Below are positions 61,134 through 64,000 of a DNA stretch of 64,000 nucleotides, one piece after another. The notes under the pieces were generated by a model, which was given only the letters and a program-made list of their open reading frames with translations, searched no databases and was not told the origin of the DNA. Every line of letters starts with the position of its first letter. The first letter of the stretch is position 1. The position numbers were made by a program, and so were the translations under genes. This DNA is from Chelatococcus sp. HY11 (GTDB lineage Bacteria; Pseudomonadota; Alphaproteobacteria; Rhizobiales; Beijerinckiaceae): contig NZ_JAHBRX010000001.1 of the NCBI RefSeq assembly GCF_018398335.1, positions 4,332,001 through 4,396,000 of the forward strand, given 5' to 3'.

Positions 61134-62720
61134 TCAGCGGTTTGCAGGCTTGATCTTGTCGAACGGGATCTCGCTCGACATGGCCCCGAAGGGGATCTCG
61201 CCCAGCGCCGGTTTGGCGACAGCGATGGCGGTCACGTAGGTCAGCGGCAGATAGACAGCCTGCTCATGGAGGCTGGTCAGGATCTTCGCGTAGAGCGCCC
61301 GACGCTTTTCCTCATCCGTGGAGATGAGGGCCGCGCCGATGTCGGCGTCGATCTCGGCCTTGTCCGGCAGGCCGAGTTGCGCCTGGTAGTCCGCGTGCGA
61401 GGGCAGCCGCATGGAGCTGAGGAAAGCGTGCGGGTCATAGGGCGCGCCCCATGTCCGGTTGAAGATCATGCCGAAGCGCCCATCGCGCTGGCGGGCATAG
61501 ACGCTGCTTTCTTCCTCGCCAACGAGGAAGGCGTCGATCCCGACCTTGCGCAGATCCGCCTGGATCACCTCTGCCATCGACTTCGCCACCGCGTCCGGAC
61601 CGACATAGTTCAGCTCGATCGAGAGCGGTTTGCCGCCCTTCGCGCGAATGGGCTGGCCGGGCGCCAACACCCAGCCGGCCTTGTCGAGAATAGTGGCCGC
61701 CTGCGCCGGATCGTAGGCAAACGGCTTCAGGCCGATGTCGGCATAGGGCACGTTGGGCGCGAACAGGGTGTCGGCGCGCTTCTGGGTGCCGTAGAGCACC
61801 GTCTTGATCATCGTGTCCTTGTCGACGGCATGGTTGATCGCCTGTCGCACGGCAAGTTCGTTGGTCGGCGCCCGGTTGGTGTTGATGGCGAGCGGCCGCG
61901 TCTCCAGCGGTTCGGAGAGGCGGGCGCTGTAGGTCTTGCCTTGCGCGAATCGGGCGAAGGTGTCCGGCGAGATCGGGCCGTCGGCCCCGTAGATCAGGTC
62001 GATCTCACCGGTCTCCAGAGCGATGGCGCGGGTGTTGGGATCAGGAATGACCTTGACGACGACCTGCTCGAAGGCCGGCTTGTCGCCCCAGTAATCGGCG
62101 TTGCGCTTGAAGATGTCATGCTCGCCGAGGCTGATCGCATCGAGCGTCCAGGGACCGGTGCCGATCGGCGCCTTAATGCCGTCCATCGTGCCGCCCTTCT
62201 CCCCGAACTGCGAGGGAGCGATGAAGCGGAATGGCCGGGGGAGGGCGAGTTCCTGCAAGACCGGGTAATAGGCGTCCTTCAGGGTCAGCCGCAGCGTCGC
62301 CTCGTCGATCGCCTCGGCCTTCACGATCTGGTTGGCCAGTTCGAGCCAGGCGTGCCGCTTGCGGTTGGCGAGGATCGCGTCGAAATTGGCGACGGCCGCC
62401 TCGGCGTTGAAGGGTTCGCCGTTAGAGAACTTCACGCCGGGCCGCAGCTTGAAGGTGTAGGTCTTGCCGTCCTCGGAGATCTCCCAGGACTGCGCGAGCC
62501 ACGGAATGACCTTGCCGTCCGCCTGGTAGCGGACGAGCGGCTCATAGACCATCGCCTGCGCGAACATCTGGTTGGGTGAATAGAGATGGGGATTGAGCGG
62601 GCCGACATTCTGCGGCCAGGAGAAATTGAGGGTCTGGGCTTGCGCCGTCTGGGCCGGCGTGACGCAAGCGGCTGCCAGAACAAAACCTGCCCCGCCGAGC
62701 CATCGGAATAACTTGCGCAT
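61134..62720 (-). CDS. nikA: Nickel-binding periplasmic protein NikA
   Basis: The 528-residue family 5 binding protein follows E. coli NikA closely from memory, including WPQNVGPLNPHLYSPNQMFA, RHAWLELANQIV, APIGTGPW and GEEESSVYARQRDGRFGMI. A signal peptide ends near TAQAQ. It captures Ni(II), probably with a chelating metallophore, for NikBCDE. A perfect NikR operator sits 33 bases upstream of its start. Confidence 0.95.
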   Translation of the reverse strand: MRKLFRWLGGAGFVLAAACVTPAQTAQAQTLNFSWPQNVGPLNPHLYSPNQMFAQAMVYEPLVRYQADGKVIPWLAQSWEISEDGKTYTFKLRPGVKFSNGEPFNAEAAVANFDAILANRKRHAWLELANQIVKAEAIDEATLRLTLKDAYYPVLQELALPRPFRFIAPSQFGEKGGTMDGIKAPIGTGPWTLDAISLGEHDIFKRNADYWGDKPAFEQVVVKVIPDPNTRAIALETGEIDLIYGADGPISPDTFARFAQGKTYSARLSEPLETRPLAINTNRAPTNELAVRQAINHAVDKDTMIKTVLYGTQKRADTLFAPNVPYADIGLKPFAYDPAQAATILDKAGWVLAPGQPIRAKGGKPLSIELNYVGPDAVAKSMAEVIQADLRKVGIDAFLVGEEESSVYARQRDGRFGMIFNRTWGAPYDPHAFLSSMRLPSHADYQAQLGLPDKAEIDADIGAALISTDEEKRRALYAKILTSLHEQAVYLPLTYVTAIAVAKPALGEIPFGAMSSEIPFDKIKPANR

Positions 62721-62752
62721 TGCTGAGCCCCGCTTGTCGCTGCCACACTCAA

Positions 62753-62780
62753 GTATGATGATTCTATAGAAACATCATAC
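62753..62780. promoter_or_regulatory. NikR operator
   Basis: GTATGA (62753-62758) and TCATAC (62775-62780) are separated by exactly 16 bases, matching the E. coli NikR consensus GTATGA-N16-TCATAC. It lies between nikR and nikA, just upstream of nikA, so Ni-loaded NikR should repress nikABCDE. Confidence 0.95.
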
Positions 62781-62877
62781 TGCCGGCGCAATCGGGATTT
62801 AGCGATGCTGATGGAAATATTGTTAAAGCACAGTATTTTATGATCTGATGAAAGCTCGGCGTGCCTCGGCGCTCTGA

Positions 62878-63378
62878 TCAATCGTCGTGATGATGATGGC
62901 TATGGACGCCCGGGTGATGGGTATGGGGATGCCCGTGGTCACGATCATGGGCATGGGGTTCATCCGGGCCGGCCGGCATCACATGGAGATGGCCATGGCG
63001 CACGCCACGCTGGCTTGAAACGCTGTCGGCGAAATGCTGCATCGCGTGCACGGTGCCCCTGAGGATCGACACCTCGAGGCAGAGGTCGTGGTCCACATGC
63101 ACATGCATCGTCGCGACGGATAGATCCGAATGGTCGTGGTGGTTTGACGTCAGACGGCTCGCCAAGGCGCGGGTGTGGTGATCATAAACATAGGAAAGGA
63201 CACCGTGGCCACGCGCCTCGCTGGGCGGGAGGGCCTCTTCCAGCGTTTCCTTACGCGAGAACTCGGCGCGGATGACATCGCGCAAGGCCTCGGAGCGGCT
63301 CTGGTATCCCTTGCGTTCGCAGAACGCGTCGATGCCGGCCAGGAGGTCGTCGTCAATCGTCACGGTGATCCGTTGCAT
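62878..63378 (-). CDS. nikR: Nickel-responsive regulator NikR with His-rich C-terminal tail
   Basis: The 166-residue ribbon-helix-helix repressor starts MQRITVTIDDDLL, with SRSEALRDVIRAEF completing the DNA-binding fold. The Ni-binding residues correspond to H81, H92, H94 and C100 (in MHVHVDHDLC). Canonical NikR ends about residue 137. Here a tail from about 138 holds 12 His between 142 and 164, resembling metal-storage tails of other Ni proteins. The gene is upstream of nikA on the same strand. Confidence 0.95.
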   Translation of the reverse strand: MQRITVTIDDDLLAGIDAFCERKGYQSRSEALRDVIRAEFSRKETLEEALPPSEARGHGVLSYVYDHHTRALASRLTSNHHDHSDLSVATMHVHVDHDLCLEVSILRGTVHAMQHFADSVSSQRGVRHGHLHVMPAGPDEPHAHDRDHGHPHTHHPGVHSHHHHDD

Positions 63379-63624
63379 GGCGCGGCATCCTCTCTCTGGC
63401 CGCCATTGCAGGCAACCGAGTTTGATGGATTCGAGGTTTCACCCTGTGATGGCGCTCGGGCGCAGGACCTTACGGACCCGTGACAATAAAACCCGCAAAA
63501 CCATCCCAATGGCTTTCCGCGTCATGTGGTCCGCGCTGCGGACGCTATTGTCAAGACTGAAGGCTTGCGCTCCGCATCGATACGCTCGGCCACGCTGGCG
63601 GCAGGAAGCGTTTGACGCGTAGCT

Positions 63625-63954
63625 TCAGAGCTCCAGCGGATGCGGCAGCACGGCCCATTGCCAGAAAGGCAGGCCATCCACATCGAAAGGCTCACTGAGG
63701 AGAACGAAGCCGGCGGGCGTGTCGCGCCCTGTATCACGCATGGCGTTGGTGAGGGCCTGTCGCAGTCCGTAGCTGAGCGGCAGCGTGTCGATGGTACCCC
63801 GTCCGTCCTGAACCGTCAGACCCGACTCATCGACCGCGATGATCGTCAACCGCCGGCCGATCCAGCGATCGTCCGGGCCCGTGGACGCAACGGCAGGAGG
63901 CTCGAGAGCCAAGCTCAACAGTCGCAGGAGGTTGTGCTTGAGGGTCAGTATCAT
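63625..63954 (-). CDS. Small hypothetical protein
   Basis: The 109-residue protein has a beta-rich pattern (RRLTIIAVDESGLTVQD, then PAGFVLLSEPFDVDGLPFWQWAVLPHPL). No family recognised. It is upstream of nikR on the same strand with a gap of 246 bases that shows no supported gene. The window ends before its own promoter region is fully seen. Confidence 0.45.
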   Translation of the reverse strand: MILTLKHNLLRLLSLALEPPAVASTGPDDRWIGRRLTIIAVDESGLTVQDGRGTIDTLPLSYGLRQALTNAMRDTGRDTPAGFVLLSEPFDVDGLPFWQWAVLPHPLEL

Positions 63955-64000
63955 GCGGGGCCATGCGGTTAATTCTCCACTCAGTCAATCATGTTTGTAT

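Noticed and set aside
60924-62579. Long plus-strand open frame (551 codons) opposite nikA
   Set aside because: It is the antisense shadow of nikA in high-GC DNA. The minus-strand protein is a clear NikA; the plus-strand translation has no family-like sequence.

Overview
The window looks like a chromosome segment of an alphaproteobacterium of the Hyphomicrobiales (Rhizobiales) type. The evidence is high GC, dense ABC-importer and GntR/LysR/TetR catabolic modules, short palindromic intergenic repeats of the kind common in that order, and protein families typical of soil genera such as Chelatococcus or Bosea. The genus is inference; no rRNA or marker gene is present.

Positions 1-5470 are the right end of a phage-derived element. 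A head-tail connector (cut by the window edge), terminase small and large subunits and a MerR-like DNA-binding protein form one overlapping operon. Then come a HicA-like/HTH gene pair, a small regulator operon (XRE protein plus an unknown partner), its repeated operator, and two small unknown genes. The element stops at a tRNA-Met(CAT) gene (5479-5555, minus) whose 3' end and terminator face it, so the tRNA is the likely integration target. No tail genes, lysis genes or integrase are visible.

Positions 6026-29667 hold amide/peptide and amine-type catabolism. First is HyuB-HyuA with a family 5 peptide-type ABC importer (binding protein and two permeases, no ATPase) and a divergent M19 dipeptidase. 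A LysR regulator, a YjaB-like acetyltransferase, an M29 aminopeptidase and a NylB/beta-lactamase-like hydrolase follow. A second ATPase-less importer is then built around an XRE-cupin regulator, a GlpD-like oxidoreductase, an HcnABC/opine-oxidase-like three-protein dehydrogenase and a GhrA-like reductase.

Positions 29680-36445 carry an NMT1/THI5-type ABC importer together with a TetR (RutR-like) regulator, an atypical epimerase-family protein, a GNAT protein and a DHDPS-family protein. Two nearly identical 15-bp operators bracket the TetR gene. Positions 36796-45594 form a GntR-controlled sugar-acid module: a galactonate-dehydratase-like enzyme, a complete family 5 importer with both ATPases, and a DHDPS/KDG-aldolase-like enzyme.

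Positions 45600-48937 hold a NYN-domain (PIN-like nuclease) gene with a predicted structured leader in an AT-rich patch, then a divergent pair of citrate-synthase-family genes, one fused to a MerR-type DNA-binding domain. Positions 49086-57659 form a second GntR-controlled sugar module: GMC oxidoreductase and mandelate-racemase-family dehydratase on one side, a complete family 1 sugar ABC importer and a GlcG/HbpS-like protein on the other. Positions 57717-63378 are a complete nickel-uptake operon, nikABCDE, with nikR upstream and a perfectly spaced NikR operator; NikR carries an unusual His-rich tail. The window ends with a small unknown gene.

Overall this is a nutrient-scavenging region with six ABC importers, most paired with their own regulator and enzymes, beside an integrated phage-like element. 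Four-base ATGA/GTGA overlaps are pervasive and support the operon assignments.
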